Position numbers and translations under genes: made by a program | Notes under the pieces: model-generated | What the model was told of the DNA's origin: nothing | The model's input: only the letters and a program-made list of their open reading frames with translations | The model's database searches: none | Origin: Runella defluvii | GTDB taxonomy: Bacteria > Bacteroidota > Bacteroidia > Cytophagales > Spirosomataceae | Length of the DNA: 64,000 nucleotides | Direction: 5' to 3' | NCBI RefSeq assembly: GCF_014195535.1 | Contig: NZ_JACIBY010000003.1 | Location: 310,001 to 374,000 of the forward strand | Shown here: positions 9,661 through 17,597 of the stretch, piece by piece | Layout: each line of letters opens with the position of its first letter | How positions within the stretch are numbered: position 1 is the first letter of the stretch

Positions 9661-10502
9661 TCAATGTCAATGCCTTCTCCCAATTGTAAAACTTTATAAG
9701 GAGTGTGATACAGCCGAGCAAAGTGTTCAAATTCACTTGGTTCGGCTGTATTAAATTCAAATAGATGGTAATGATGAGGAACAACCAATTTGGCACCAAT
9801 CTGCTTCCCAAGTCGGGCTGCTTCTTCAGCATTGAGGTTGCCTGCTACCCGCCGCTCAGGCTTGTTGCCATTGATGGGTAAATACGCCACGTCAACTTGG
9901 TAAGGTGAGAGAAGTTCGGGCAAACCATCGAACCAAAGGGTGTCACCCGAATGATATACCCGATAGGGGCCAAATTCAACGACAAAGCCCATGAATTTAC
10001 AGCGGCCTTGGTCGTCTCGCTCAACCGTGTTGTGGGCGGCGGGGATGCCATGAAGTGTAAAGTTCTTTATTTCAAGGCTTTCTCCGTCGTTTATTCCTTT
10101 TGGCCAAGCAGTAGAACAGCCTAATCGTTGGCACACAAATGCCCGATTTGCTTCAGGAATGACCAGTTGGATGGATGGATTTCGGCTAAAAAGCGGTAAA
10201 AGCGTTTCGGCGTCGAGGTGGTCGGTGTGGTTATGCGACGACGTGACGATGTCGATACCTTCAAGCAGTTCGGGCGCAATCACCCGTTCACTCATACGAA
10301 CGTGGGGTTTGTCGGTTTGGGCGTACTTGATGCTTAACGAATCCGACAGATAGGGGTCAAACAATAAATGCTTCCCTTGCCATTGAATCAAAAAACCACT
10401 TTGCCCCAGCCACCATGTCCGAAAACCTGAAGGATTTGATTGGCTTTTTCTAATATCAGCAAGGAGTGCTTCGTCTTTTTGAAACGCTTGAATCAGGGCC
10501 AT
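9657..10502 (-). CDS. MBL-fold metallohydrolase, UlaG/NAPE-PLD-like
   Basis: A 281-residue metallo-beta-lactamase-fold protein. It starts MALIQAFQKDEALL; WWLGQSGFLIQW and LLFDPYLSD follow, then SHNHTDHLD (H-x-H-x-D-H metal site), a third ligand region around GIPAAHNT, YHSGDTLW with the bridging Asp, and VVPHHYHLFEF with the last His. This layout matches the UlaG-like / N-acyl-phosphatidylethanolamine phospholipase D-like branch that hydrolyses lactone or phosphodiester bonds in the cytosol. No signal peptide. An alternative start at 10529 adds nine residues of no clear character; I prefer 10502. Confidence 0.8.
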   Translation of the reverse strand: MALIQAFQKDEALLADIRKSQSNPSGFRTWWLGQSGFLIQWQGKHLLFDPYLSDSLSIKYAQTDKPHVRMSERVIAPELLEGIDIVTSSHNHTDHLDAETLLPLFSRNPSIQLVIPEANRAFVCQRLGCSTAWPKGINDGESLEIKNFTLHGIPAAHNTVERDDQGRCKFMGFVVEFGPYRVYHSGDTLWFDGLPELLSPYQVDVAYLPINGNKPERRVAGNLNAEEAARLGKQIGAKLVVPHHYHLFEFNTAEPSEFEHFARLYHTPYKVLQLGEGIDIE

Positions 10503-10655
10503 GTTATAACCATTTTCTTTGTTATGCAAAAGCCAAAAAACGACGAAAAATACCGCCGAAAAATAATCTAATCGCTTATAATTTCGTTTTTTAAGACTTT
10601 CGACCGTAATTAGCGTCTTGTTCCCGTCTTTATTTATTAACCTTATTAACTACCC

Positions 10656-11378
10656 ATGATACGTTCTGGCTTTTTGGGATTTTTTTTAGTTGCTATTTGT
10701 ATATCAACTGGTTTTGCACAAGATTATGACCGTTTCACCTTGAACATTGCGGCTGGCAAAAGTTTGTCTGTTCGGGAACTTGCTACCAAAGTTTTTGGAG
10801 AAACGCGTGGTGAAATTGCGGGAGACGGTATTGGTGCGCAATTTGTGGCCAGCTATTATCCAACCAAACGTCTTGGGTTAGCGGCCAGGGTTTCCTACAA
10901 TAAAAACGAAACTAGGGAAGAAGGAATTCAGAAGATTGCGTTAAATCAATATGGCATCCTTAATCCAGTGGTGGTAGAAGCAAAAGAATGGGATGTGTTG
11001 AGTGCGATGATTGGACCTACCTTGCGCTTAGGCGGTAGTCGTCTTGGATTAGAAGGGCGTCTATTGGTGGGTTATGCCAAAGTGAACAGTCCGATGTTTG
11101 TAACAACGGGTGCTTTTCAAAATTATAACATCAACGTAGAAACTTCGAGCCAAATGGCGTCAGATTTAGCATACGGTGCAGGGGCTACGTTTCATATTGG
11201 GCTTTTTAGCGGAGTAGCGCTTGTGGTAAATGCCGATGCAAGTTTGATAAGCACAACCTTTAAGGGTGTAAATAACAAAGTAACAACGACGGGTTTTCCT
11301 TCCGTTACACAATCGGTAGATATTCAGCAAAATGTAGGAGTCGTCAATGTAACTGGAGGTTTACGATTTGCATTTTAG
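10656..11378 (+). CDS. Outer-membrane beta-barrel protein, unknown function
   Basis: A 240-residue exported protein: signal peptide MIRSGFLGFFLVAICISTGFAQ, then alternating strand patterns (IGAQFVASYYPTKRLGLAARVSYN, MIGPTLRLGGSRLGLEGRLLVGYA) ending in the barrel-like GGLRFAF with a terminal Phe, the usual recognition signal for BAM-assembled barrels. Likely a small porin-like or structural barrel of the outer membrane. No specific family recognised. Confidence 0.65.
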   Translation: MIRSGFLGFFLVAICISTGFAQDYDRFTLNIAAGKSLSVRELATKVFGETRGEIAGDGIGAQFVASYYPTKRLGLAARVSYNKNETREEGIQKIALNQYGILNPVVVEAKEWDVLSAMIGPTLRLGGSRLGLEGRLLVGYAKVNSPMFVTTGAFQNYNINVETSSQMASDLAYGAGATFHIGLFSGVALVVNADASLISTTFKGVNNKVTTTGFPSVTQSVDIQQNVGVVNVTGGLRFAF

Positions 11379-11429
11379 GGTACTTATTAAGTAGTTGGGC
11401 AAAAGTTTTAGTGTATTAGTAGTTTATTT

Positions 11430-11560
11430 CGCTTCGGCGAAGCGTAACCTTTGTAGGCTAGAAATTGTCGTCCATAAAGTTAGAATCCTTTTGCTTCGGA
11501 GAAGCATAACAAAAACCAACAAGTTATGCTTCCGCACAGGCGGCTCTGTCCGAAGCAAAA
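11430..11560. repeat. GCTTCGG-core palindromes
   Basis: Two palindromic units sit in the gap after the barrel gene. The first, near 11430-11450, is a short CGCTTCGGCGAAGCG palindrome. The second, 11489-11560, is a long imperfect cruciform: outer arms TTTTGCTTCGG (11489-11499) and CCGAAGCAAAA (11550-11560), inner arms AAGCATAAC (11502-11510) and GTTATGCTT (11523-11531). They look like dispersed REP- or MITE-type units rather than a terminator. Confidence 0.6.
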
Positions 11561-11613
11561 ATTAAAAAATTACCTGTTGCTACTACAAATGTTGCGCCTC
11601 TACCGAGGCTACT

Positions 11614-11862
11614 TTGAATTACTCTAAAACTTTTACCCAATTATTAAATAAACCAAAAGAGACAATGGGAATTGTTGAGTTTGTATTAGATAGAGAACGG
11701 CGTCTCAGTGAGCAAAGAGGTGAAAAAAAAGGAAAAGAGGCTCAAAAGTTGGCTTTTGTGCTTAAAATGATAAAATCTACCGATTTTGATGATGCTCAAA
11801 TCGCAGGTTTGGCCGACGTGACGCTGGATGTTGTCAAAAAAATACGATTAGAGCATAAATAA
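11614..11862 (+). pseudogene. Probable 3' remnant of an Rpn-family nuclease gene
   Basis: An 82-codon open frame without a convincing start (only TTG 11614, or ATG 11668; the frame opens after a stop at 11563-11565). It holds a Lys/Glu/Gly-rich linker (RRLSEQRGEKKGKEAQ) and a short helical end (STDFDDAQIAGLADVTLDVVKKIR). That linker plus end pattern is typical of the C-terminus of Rpn/PD-(D/E)XK recombination-promoting nucleases in Bacteroidota. The catalytic N-terminal domain is absent, and palindromic repeats lie just upstream, so I read it as a leftover of a mobile-type gene. It could instead be a small expressed protein. Confidence 0.45.
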
Positions 11863-11885
11863 AAAAGTTTTCCTACATTTACGGC

Positions 11886-11969
11886 ATGAATAATTCAGCC
11901 CTTTATACGACTTGCTGGTGGCGCACTTTCCAACGGAGAAAGTGTGAACAGTCATGGCGTGTCCTTTAA
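11886..11969 (+). CDS. Putative trp leader peptide with tandem Trp codons
   Basis: An ATG-started 27-codon frame ending at TAA 11967-11969. Codons 10-13 read Cys-Trp-Trp-Arg (TGC TGG TGG CGC), with a third Trp at codon 24. Three Trp in 27 residues immediately upstream of trpB-trpA, with a terminator 25 bases after its stop, is the hallmark of ribosome-mediated attenuation. Right after the Trp pair, CGCACTTTC (11919-11927) can pair with GAAAGTGTG, giving the expected first hairpin. A TACATTTA stretch at 11873-11880 is a near match to the TAnnTTTG promoter element and would start RNA close to the leader. Too short for most gene callers. Function is inferred from arrangement. Confidence 0.7.
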   Translation: MNNSALYTTCWWRTFQRRKCEQSWRVL

Positions 11970-11993
11970 GAGGGTATTGTATAAAAATACATG

Positions 11994-12022
11994 AAGCCAC
12001 CTGTTTACAGGTGGCTTTTTTT
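11994..12022 (+). terminator. trp attenuator terminator
   Basis: Stem AAGCCACCTG / CAGGTGGCTT (11994-12003 and 12008-12017), loop TTTA, then seven T (12016-12022), ending 55 bases before trpB. Strong intrinsic terminator in a leader, so it probably controls read-through. The Trp-codon stretch GGTGGC (about 11915-11920) is complementary to GCCACC of the 5' arm, so the leader can in principle compete with the terminator. I could not find a classical 2:3 antiterminator by eye. Confidence 0.75.
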
Positions 12023-12077
12023 GTTTTCGGCCCTCCCCATTCGTTTTTTCTCTTCTGCCAAACCAATTTTTACAAAA

Positions 12078-13271
12078 ATGTCATATCAAGTAAACCAACA
12101 CGGATTTTATGGCCCTTACGGAGGTGCCTACGTACCCGAAGTTCTGTACCCCAATATCGAAGAACTTCAACAGCATTACCAGCATATATTACGCTCAGAA
12201 CGTTTTCAAAAAGAATACGAAACGCTGCTTTCTCAGTTTGTTGCAAGGCCCACGCCTTTGTATGAAGCCCGTCGGTTATCGGAAGAAATCGGTGCAAGAA
12301 TATTTCTGAAACGAGAAGATGTCTGTCATACGGGCTCACACAAATTGAACAATACACTTGGACAAGTGCTATTGGCAAAACAACTGGGCAAAAGGAAAAT
12401 CATTGCCGAAACAGGGGCGGGTTCACACGGAGTCGCGACGGCGACGGTGTGTGCGTTGTTGAACTTGGAATGTTGTGTTTATATGGGGGAAGTTGATATG
12501 CAACGCCAATACCCAAACGTAGAACGAATGCGCTTGTTAGGAGCCACGGTGATTCCAGCCACGTCGGGAAGTAAAACCCTGAAAGATGCCGTCAATGAGG
12601 CATTTAGAGCTTGGATAAATGAACCAGAAGATACTTTTTACGTTATTGGCTCGGTGTTTGGCCCCCATCCTTATCCCGACATGGTCGCCAGTTTGCAGTC
12701 CGTTATAAGCAAAGAATTGCGTGAGCAAGTTCCCGCCATTACGGGGCAGCAACTGCCCGATTATGTCGTTGCCTGCGTGGGAGGTGGGAGCAATGCCATC
12801 GGTAGTTTTTACCATTTTTTAGACGAACCTTCGGTGCAGCTCATTGCGGCCGAAGCAGCAGGAAAAGGCATCGAAACGGATTATTCGGCGGCGGCTACGT
12901 TCTTGGGAAAACAAGGAATTTTGCACGGTACACAGACTCTTTTTATGCAAACGCCCGACGGACAAGTAAAGGAGGCGCATTCGGTTTCGGCTGGATTGGA
13001 CTATCCTGGCATTGGGCCACAATTGGCGTATTTACACCACCAAAAACGTGCACAGTTTGTGGCAGTAACCGATAAGGATGCCCTAGATGCGGCCCTGTTA
13101 CTTTCAAAAATAGAAGGCATCATACCCGCACTAGAATCGGCTCATGCCATAGCGGCCTTGCGACAACTTTCGTTGGCACCTGCTCAAGTGGTGGTGGTTT
13201 GCTTATCAGGCAGGGGTGACAAAGACCTAGAGACTTACATCAATTATCGTTCTACCCAAAACACTTTATAA
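12078..13271 (+). CDS. trpB: Tryptophan synthase beta subunit
   Basis: A 397-residue PLP enzyme that condenses indole with serine to tryptophan in the cytosol as the alpha2beta2 complex with TrpA. Recognised by GFYGPYGGAYVPEVL at the start, KREDVCHTGSHKLNN with the PLP-binding Lys, GAGSHGVATA, ACVGGGSNAIG (phosphate loop) and SGRGDKD near the end. Full length and intact. Start ATG 12078 follows the attenuator; an in-frame upstream extension would run through the terminator and is rejected. trpA follows after three bases, so the two are co-expressed. Other trp genes are absent from the window: the pathway is split. Confidence 0.97.
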   Translation: MSYQVNQHGFYGPYGGAYVPEVLYPNIEELQQHYQHILRSERFQKEYETLLSQFVARPTPLYEARRLSEEIGARIFLKREDVCHTGSHKLNNTLGQVLLAKQLGKRKIIAETGAGSHGVATATVCALLNLECCVYMGEVDMQRQYPNVERMRLLGATVIPATSGSKTLKDAVNEAFRAWINEPEDTFYVIGSVFGPHPYPDMVASLQSVISKELREQVPAITGQQLPDYVVACVGGGSNAIGSFYHFLDEPSVQLIAAEAAGKGIETDYSAAATFLGKQGILHGTQTLFMQTPDGQVKEAHSVSAGLDYPGIGPQLAYLHHQKRAQFVAVTDKDALDAALLLSKIEGIIPALESAHAIAALRQLSLAPAQVVVVCLSGRGDKDLETYINYRSTQNTL

Positions 13272-13274
13272 TTC

Positions 13275-14054
13275 ATGAAAACCAGCAATAGACTTGTAAC
13301 TACATTTCAGTCAAAGCCTTCTTTGTTAAGTCTTTACATAACGGCAGGGTTCCCGAAATTGCCCGACACGGCAGTGCTGTTGAAAGAACTTCAAAAAGCA
13401 AATATTGATTTTGTGGAAGTTGGACTCCCGTTTTCAGATTCTTTGATGGACGGCCCCACGATTCAGCATAGCCACCAAGTTGCCCTTGAAAATGGAATGA
13501 CGCTGGAGGTTTTAATGGAACAACTTGATTCGGTTCGTTCCGAAATTTCGTATCCACTGGTGTTGATGGGCGCCCTCAATCCAATTGTTCAGTTTGGGGT
13601 AGAACGTTTTTGCGAACGTTGTCACCAAGTTGGCATTGATGGGGTTTTGATTCCAGACTTGACTTTGTCGGAGTACCAGAAGAATTTTAAGACATTGTAC
13701 CAAAAATACCACCTTGCCCCCATTTTTATGGTTACACCTCGTACAAGTGAGGCGCGTTTGCTGGAAATTGACGCCGAAGGAAGTGGCTTTTTGTACGTCA
13801 TGTCGTCGAGTTCAACAACGGGTGCTGCCAACAAAACGTTGTCAGATAGTAAGGCGTATTTGGAACGTATTCAGGCACTTCCATTGCGAAATCCCAAGGC
13901 AATAGGGTTTAATATATCAACCCGTGAAGAGGTAGAATTTGCGCATCGTTACGGCCAAGGAGCGATTGTTGGCTCGGCGTTTATCCGAAAACTACAACAA
14001 ACTGACGCTTCAAAGGCGGTTGAAGATTTTGTGAAAGAGCTAAGACTTAATTGA
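13275..14054 (+). CDS. trpA: Tryptophan synthase alpha subunit
   Basis: A 259-residue TIM-barrel subunit that splits indole-3-glycerol phosphate into indole and glyceraldehyde 3-phosphate and channels indole to TrpB. Diagnostic stretches are LYITAGFPKLPDT, FVEVGLPFSDSLMDGPTIQ with the catalytic Glu, GVLIPDLTLSEY with the second catalytic acid, and the phosphate-binding GFNIST and AIVGSAF loops. Full length. It begins three bases after the trpB stop and shares the attenuated transcript. Confidence 0.97.
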   Translation: MKTSNRLVTTFQSKPSLLSLYITAGFPKLPDTAVLLKELQKANIDFVEVGLPFSDSLMDGPTIQHSHQVALENGMTLEVLMEQLDSVRSEISYPLVLMGALNPIVQFGVERFCERCHQVGIDGVLIPDLTLSEYQKNFKTLYQKYHLAPIFMVTPRTSEARLLEIDAEGSGFLYVMSSSSTTGAANKTLSDSKAYLERIQALPLRNPKAIGFNISTREEVEFAHRYGQGAIVGSAFIRKLQQTDASKAVEDFVKELRLN

Positions 14055-14094
14055 AGTGCATCGGTTTGTGAGGTAAATTAAATCAATTTCTTCC

Positions 14095-14148
14095 TAACTT
14101 TGTTGTATAAATAATGCCAAAATTGGTTGAAAAAACAACCTACGTTTG
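14095..14148 (+). promoter_or_regulatory. Candidate mfd promoter elements
   Basis: Two exact TAnnTTTG elements lie upstream of mfd: TAACTTTG at 14095-14102 and TACGTTTG at 14141-14148. The second has a TTG at 14123-14125 (15-base spacing, shorter than the ideal 19-20) and would start RNA about 15 bases before the ATG. Either could serve. Confidence 0.4.
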
Positions 14149-14169
14149 TGGCTTTTTAGAATTAAGATA

Positions 14170-17100
14170 ATGCTTTCAACCCACGATTTTCTTCAGTTAT
14201 ACGCCAACGACAGCCTCGTTCAAGTCATTGTAAATCAGATTTCAAGCGCCCAGCAGCACGTCCAGCTCAAGGGGCTTGCTGGGAGCTTGGATGCTGTCAT
14301 TGGGGCGGCGGTACATCAAAGCTTGCCTCGATTGGGCTTGTTCGTAGCCAGCGACCGCGAAGAGGCCGCTTACCTACAAAACGACTTGCAAAATTTACTT
14401 GGCAAAGAAGTTTTGTATTACCCAACGTCGTACAAACGCCCCTACCACTACGAGGAAATTGAGAATGCCAACGTACTCATGCGCGCTGAGATTTTGAATA
14501 AACTCAACGTGGCCGTACCTGATAATTTTTTGGTGGTGACTTACCCAGAGGCACTTTTTGAAAAAGTAATCAACAAACGGTCGTTGCTTACCAATACCTT
14601 CACCGTAAGAGTAGGCGAGCGGTTAGATGCGCAGTTTTTGCGTGAATTTTTGTTGGGATACGACTTCGAAATAACTGATTTTGTGTTTGAAGCGGGTCAG
14701 TTTTCGGTGCGAGGGGGGATTATTGACGTGTTTTCTTATGCCAGTGAATACCCCTATCGCATCGAATTGTTCGGGGATGAAGTAGAAAGTATTCGTTCGT
14801 TTAATCCCGATTCGCAGTTGTCGGTAGAGGCGGTTAAGCACGTCAACATTATTCCTGATATTCAAAACAAATTGACGCTCGAAACCCGTGAGTCGTTTTT
14901 GAGTTTTCTTCCAACCAATGCCCTTTTGTGGTTTAAAGACGTAGAGTTGACCCTTGAGGTGATTGAAGAATGTTTTGAAAAGGCCGAAAATGCCCTGACT
15001 GGTGTTAAAAGTGGCGATATTCAATTGGTATCTGACCCGAACGAGATTTTTGAAACGCGTCGTGGGTTTTTGAACCAAATAAAAACCTTCAAAACGATTG
15101 AGTTTGGAAGGCGTTTTTATGGCCCATTTAGCCCAAAAAGCGATACAAACAATGCTTCTTTTCGAGAAACATGGGGGGCAAAACCGCAGCCTTCTTTTAA
15201 CAAAGATTTCAAACGATTGATTGATGATTTGTCCGAACGCCAGCACCAAGGTTATACCAACGTGATTGTGGCGGAATCGGCCAAACAATTGGAACGTTTG
15301 GAGAAAATAGTGAATGAGCTTGACCCGTATGTCAAGTTTCGCCCCATGAATATTTCGCTTCGAGAGGGGTACATCGACGACCAGCTCAAGGTGATTTGTT
15401 ATACCGACCACCAAATATTTTCACGCTTCCACAAATACCACGTCAAGGAGAAATTTAGTAAGTCAAAAGCCTTGACATTGAAGGAGTTGAAGTCGTTGAA
15501 AACGGGCGATTTTGTGACCCACGTGGATTATGGAATTGGGCGTTTTGCGGGCTTGGAAAAGGTAGATGTAGGGGGGCGAGACCAGGAAGCGATTCGCCTG
15601 ATTTACCGCGACAATGACATTTTGTTTGTCAGCATCCACAGTTTGCACAAAATCGCGAAATACACAGGCAAAGAAGGCGGCGTAGTGACCATGAGTAAAT
15701 TGGGCTCGCCAGAGTGGGAAAACAAAAAATCAAAAGTAAAACGACAACTCAAGGACATTGCGCAGGAGTTGATTGGACTTTATGCCAAACGCCGAAATGC
15801 CCAAGGTTTTGCTTTTACCAAAGATACCTACCTACAAGCCGAACTCGAATCGTCGTTTTTGTACGAAGATACGCCTGACCAAGCCAAGTCAACGGCGGAT
15901 GTGAAAGAGGACATGGAGAAACCGCATCCGATGGATCGTTTGGTCTGTGGTGACGTCGGTTTTGGGAAAACAGAAGTGGCCGTTCGGGCGGCGTTTAAGG
16001 CCGTAACCGATAGCAAACAAGTGGCTGTGTTGGTGCCGACGACGATTTTGGCCATGCAACATTACAAAACGTTCAGCGAGCGTTTGGCCGATTTCCCTGC
16101 GCGGGTTGAGTACATCAACCGCTTCAAATCTGAAAAACAAATCAAGGAGATTTTGAAAGAGGTAGAAGCGGGAAGGGTGGATATTTTGATAGGTACACAC
16201 CGAATTGTCAATAAAGACATCAAGTTCAAAGATTTGGGCTTGTTGATTATTGATGAAGAACAAAAGTTTGGGGTAAAGGTCAAAGACCGATTAAAAGAAA
16301 TGCGCGTTAATATCGACGTGCTGACCCTGACGGCAACCCCGATTCCGCGAACGCTCCACTTTTCTCTCATGGGCGCCCGTGACTTATCGGTGATTGCGAC
16401 GCCTCCACCAAACCGCCAGCCAGTAACGACTGAGGTGCAGGTCTTTAGTGAAATATTTATTCGTGATGCGGTAAGTTATGAGCTTAACCGCGGTGGGCAG
16501 GTTTTCTTTGTCCATAATCGTGTCAACGACATTGAGTCTATTGCCAACTTGATTTTGCGCTTGGTTCCAGAGGCCCGTATTGGGGTTGCGCACGGCCAAA
16601 TGGAAGGCGATAAACTGGAAAAGGTGATGATGCGCTTCATCGAGGGCGAATACGATATTTTGGTAAGTACCAACATCATTGAGTCAGGGATTGATATACC
16701 AAATGCCAATACCATCATCATCAATTCAGCCCATTATTTTGGGATGTCAGACCTTCACCAAATGCGGGGTAGGGTAGGACGTTCCAACCGAAAAGCATTT
16801 TGTTATTTGTTGACGCCGCCCATTTCCCACTTGACCACCGATGCCCGCAAACGACTTCAAACGTTGGAAGAGTTTTCGGAGCTAGGCGATGGCTTCAAAG
16901 TGTCAATGCGTGACCTTGATATTCGGGGGGCAGGAAATTTATTGGGCGCCGAGCAGAGTGGTTTTGTCAATGACCTTGGGTACGAAATGTACCACAAGAT
17001 TTTGGACGAAGCCGTGCAAGAATTAAAACAAACGACGTTCAAGGATTTGTTTGATTTGGGCGAGGCGGTACAGGCCATTCAGGTCGATTGCCAGATTGAA

Positions 17101-17535
17101 ACCGACTTGTCGATTTTGATTCCAGATTATTACGTAAAAAATATTTCGGAACGTTTGTCGTTATATACTCGTCTGGACAACCTCAAGAGTGAAGAAGAAT
17201 TGAGCGCTTTTGGTGATGAGGTTGCAGACCGCTTCGGTCCTTTACCTGAGGAAGTAACGTGGTTGATTGAGATGGTGAGAATCAGGTGGATGGCCGAAGC
17301 GCTTTTTATGGATAAGTTGACCCTCAAAAATAATACGCTCAAAGGCTACATTATTTCAACTGGCAACGATTCGTTTTTCCAGTCTCCAAAATTTGGGCAT
17401 ATCCTCAGTCATATCCAACGCAATCCCAAGCGTTTTGCGCTCAAAGACCTTAAAAACAAATTGCTTCTTACTTGCTCCGACGTTAGGAGCTTGCCTGAGC
17501 TACGCAAGGTCTTGGAAGAACTGACGGTGAAGTAG
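14170..17535 (+). CDS. mfd: Transcription-repair coupling factor Mfd
   Basis: A 1121-residue DNA translocase that removes RNA polymerase stalled at lesions and recruits UvrA. Domain order is complete: UvrB-like homology region (RGGIIDVFSYASEYPYRIELFGDEVESIR near residue 185), the RNA-polymerase interaction domain (GDFVTHVDYGIGRFAGL near 445), the RecG-like translocase with GDVGFGKTE Walker A near 594, DEEQ near 694 and the helicase C-terminal motif QMRGRVGRS, and a TRCF C-terminal domain. Start taken at ATG 14170; a TTG at 14146 overlaps the putative promoter. Single gene, following trpA by 115 bases. Confidence 0.96.
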   Translation: MLSTHDFLQLYANDSLVQVIVNQISSAQQHVQLKGLAGSLDAVIGAAVHQSLPRLGLFVASDREEAAYLQNDLQNLLGKEVLYYPTSYKRPYHYEEIENANVLMRAEILNKLNVAVPDNFLVVTYPEALFEKVINKRSLLTNTFTVRVGERLDAQFLREFLLGYDFEITDFVFEAGQFSVRGGIIDVFSYASEYPYRIELFGDEVESIRSFNPDSQLSVEAVKHVNIIPDIQNKLTLETRESFLSFLPTNALLWFKDVELTLEVIEECFEKAENALTGVKSGDIQLVSDPNEIFETRRGFLNQIKTFKTIEFGRRFYGPFSPKSDTNNASFRETWGAKPQPSFNKDFKRLIDDLSERQHQGYTNVIVAESAKQLERLEKIVNELDPYVKFRPMNISLREGYIDDQLKVICYTDHQIFSRFHKYHVKEKFSKSKALTLKELKSLKTGDFVTHVDYGIGRFAGLEKVDVGGRDQEAIRLIYRDNDILFVSIHSLHKIAKYTGKEGGVVTMSKLGSPEWENKKSKVKRQLKDIAQELIGLYAKRRNAQGFAFTKDTYLQAELESSFLYEDTPDQAKSTADVKEDMEKPHPMDRLVCGDVGFGKTEVAVRAAFKAVTDSKQVAVLVPTTILAMQHYKTFSERLADFPARVEYINRFKSEKQIKEILKEVEAGRVDILIGTHRIVNKDIKFKDLGLLIIDEEQKFGVKVKDRLKEMRVNIDVLTLTATPIPRTLHFSLMGARDLSVIATPPPNRQPVTTEVQVFSEIFIRDAVSYELNRGGQVFFVHNRVNDIESIANLILRLVPEARIGVAHGQMEGDKLEKVMMRFIEGEYDILVSTNIIESGIDIPNANTIIINSAHYFGMSDLHQMRGRVGRSNRKAFCYLLTPPISHLTTDARKRLQTLEEFSELGDGFKVSMRDLDIRGAGNLLGAEQSGFVNDLGYEMYHKILDEAVQELKQTTFKDLFDLGEAVQAIQVDCQIETDLSILIPDYYVKNISERLSLYTRLDNLKSEEELSAFGDEVADRFGPLPEEVTWLIEMVRIRWMAEALFMDKLTLKNNTLKGYIISTGNDSFFQSPKFGHILSHIQRNPKRFALKDLKNKLLLTCSDVRSLPELRKVLEELTVK

Positions 17536-17558
17536 GTGGGTAGTTCTTCGTTTTTTAT

Positions 17559-17566
17559 TAGTTTTG
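17559..17566 (+). promoter_or_regulatory. Candidate promoter -7 element
   Basis: TAGTTTTG, an exact TAnnTTTG match, 32 bases before the glycosidase start. No good TTG at the expected distance, so weak. Confidence 0.35.
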
Positions 17567-17597
17567 CCCCTTTCCTAACCTTCTTGACTCTTTTGTT

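Noticed and set aside
14623-15414. A 263-codon frame antisense to mfd
   Set aside because: Fully covered by the conserved mfd coding sequence; no homology-like features.
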